Below are positions 63,398 through 64,000 of a stretch of 64,000 nucleotides of DNA, piece after piece. The stretch is from Parabacteroides faecis (lineage in GTDB: Bacteria > Bacteroidota > Bacteroidia > Bacteroidales > Tannerellaceae), in contig NZ_BMPB01000012.1 of assembly GCF_014647375.1 (NCBI RefSeq), positions 62,001 to 126,000 of the forward strand, given 5' to 3'. Under the pieces are notes generated by a model. It was not told the origin of the DNA, made no database searches, and saw only the letters and a program-made list of their open reading frames with translations. Positions within the stretch are counted from its first letter, which is position 1, and every line of letters starts with the position of its first letter. The position numbers and the translations under genes are program-made.

Positions 63398-64000
63398 GTG
63401 GTATATAAAGAACGGTTATCCTTTTAAAGGGGTGGAACCTCACATGCTGAAGGTCTTTGGCGCTTTCATTTGTGGAGGTGGGTCGTCTATGGGATATAAG
63501 TTAGCCGGTTATGACCATCTCGGAGGGGTTGAATTAGATGAACAGGTGTCAAGAGTATATAACAGAAATCATTCTCCAAGGTTTTTATATACAGAAGATA
63601 TTCGACTGTTCAATGAAAGAGAAGATTTGCCTAACGAATTGTATAATTTGGATATTCTGGATGGTTCACCACCTTGTTCTACATTTTCCATGGCTGGGGA
63701 AAGGGAAAACGCATGGGGTAAAAAGAAGCGCTTCAAAGAAGGTCAGGCAATGCAACGTCTGGATGATCTTGTTTTCATTTACATTGATACGATCTGTAAG
63801 TTGCGGCCAAAGGTTGCTATACTGGAAAATGTAAAAGGAATAATACAGGGTAATGCCCGTGCCTATTCAAAGGAGATCGTAAAACGTGTGCAGAAGATAG
63901 GATATGATGTGCAGGTATTCCTTCTTAATTCTGCGAGTATGGGGATTCCTCAAAAGCGCGAACGTGTATTTTTTATCTGTAGGAGGAAAGATCTAGGCTT
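63381..64000 (+). CDS. DNA cytosine-5 methyltransferase (3' end beyond window)
   Basis: At least 206 residues, cut by the window end. Motif I is FGAFICGGGSSMGYKLAGY, motif IV GSPPCSTFSM with the catalytic Cys (about residue 98), motif VI ENVKG, and motif VIII QKRERVFFI. It would methylate phage DNA, probably against host restriction. The start at 63381 overlaps the ParB-like gene and includes KLQFEWYIKNGYPFKG; an internal ATG at 63444 is possible. Confidence 0.92.
   Translation, partial: MKLQFEWYIKNGYPFKGVEPHMLKVFGAFICGGGSSMGYKLAGYDHLGGVELDEQVSRVYNRNHSPRFLYTEDIRLFNEREDLPNELYNLDILDGSPPCSTFSMAGERENAWGKKKRFKEGQAMQRLDDLVFIYIDTICKLRPKVAILENVKGIIQGNARAYSKEIVKRVQKIGYDVQVFLLNSASMGIPQKRERVFFICRRKDLG

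Larger units (their letters stand above)
46609..64000. mobile_element. Prophage, left part (continues beyond the window)
   Basis: The gene order is typical of a temperate phage: a leftward lysogeny block with an S24 repressor, divergent early genes, recombination and replication proteins, then methyltransferases. It begins directly after tRNA-Arg, a usual integration target. The exact left end within 46609-46724 cannot be fixed, because the matching right end is not in the window. There is no integrase, terminase or capsid gene here. PcfK/PcfJ are also found on conjugative elements, so an integrative element cannot be fully excluded. Confidence 0.82.

Noticed and set aside
46609-64000. CRISPR arrays or repeat-spacer structures
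   Set aside because: No series of evenly spaced identical repeats was found in the prophage or elsewhere in the window.

Overview
The window is a piece of a Bacteroidales chromosome, most like Bacteroides or Parabacteroides. The signs are SusC/SusD and RagB-type outer-membrane proteins, NigD-like lipoproteins, FecR/ECF-sigma pairs, a GH76 glycosidase, DUF3810, DUF4296 and PcfJ/PcfK-like proteins, and repeated TAnnTTTG promoter -7 elements of the kind used by the Bacteroidetes primary sigma factor. The species cannot be fixed from sequence reading alone. The window splits into a chromosomal part (1 to about 46,610) and the left part of a prophage (about 46,610 to the end).

Chromosomal part. 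It opens with the tail of a TonB-dependent receptor and a periplasmic HMA metal-binding protein. Next come an ECF sigma factor with a membrane-anchored beta-barrel partner and a NigD-like lipoprotein, then thioredoxin, a lipoprotein, a GNAT/YoaP acetyltransferase and two identical tRNA-Asp genes. A biosynthetic block follows: hisH-hisA-hisF-hisIE, an FtsE-like ATPase, lysC and lysA, then a second NigD-like lipoprotein, a Yip1-like membrane protein, smpB and metH. After a TPR histidine kinase and a DUF3810 protein lies a polysaccharide utilisation locus: ECF sigma (minus strand), FecR anti-sigma, SusC, SusD and a GH76 alpha-1,6-mannanase-like enzyme. The stretch 30.4-37.5 kb is accessory DNA. 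It holds an HU-like protein, a broken VirE/VapE gene, a regulator combining a helix-turn-helix with an RNA polymerase alpha-CTD-like domain, a long imperfect inverted repeat, a GNAT toxin-antitoxin pair, an aldo/keto reductase and a HepT/MntA pair. Housekeeping genes return with ileS, a DksA-like protein, lspA, DUF4296, a TrmH-type methyltransferase, a TamA/BamA-like surface antigen and tRNA-Arg(UCU).

Prophage part. Directly after tRNA-Arg comes a leftward lysogeny block: a hypothetical protein, an XRE regulator, a lipoprotein, an S24 repressor and a membrane/coiled-coil protein. A 51-residue membrane protein reads divergently from the repressor. Repeated half-sites ATTCTGTA sit at the promoters around the repressor and are good operator candidates. 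The rightward early region starts with small proteins. It then has a 370-base structured, tRNA-like untranslated stretch, DNA-binding proteins, and a recombination/replication module: Sak4-like ATPase, PD-(D/E)XK nuclease, NinB-like protein, SNF2 helicase, VRR-NUC, replication initiator-like protein, DnaC-like ATPase, PcfK and PcfJ. An AT-rich insertion carries a phospholipase-D-fold nuclease with BfiI-like active-site spacing and an N6-adenine methyltransferase, which looks like a restriction-modification pair. A ParB-like protein and a cytosine-5 methyltransferase follow, the latter cut by the window end. No integrase and no structural genes are present, so they must lie beyond position 64,000.

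The best candidates for something undescribed are the tRNA-like leader in the prophage, the PLD-nuclease/N6-methyltransferase cassette, the alpha-CTD-like regulator with its neighbouring inverted repeat, and the repressor-controlled small membrane protein.
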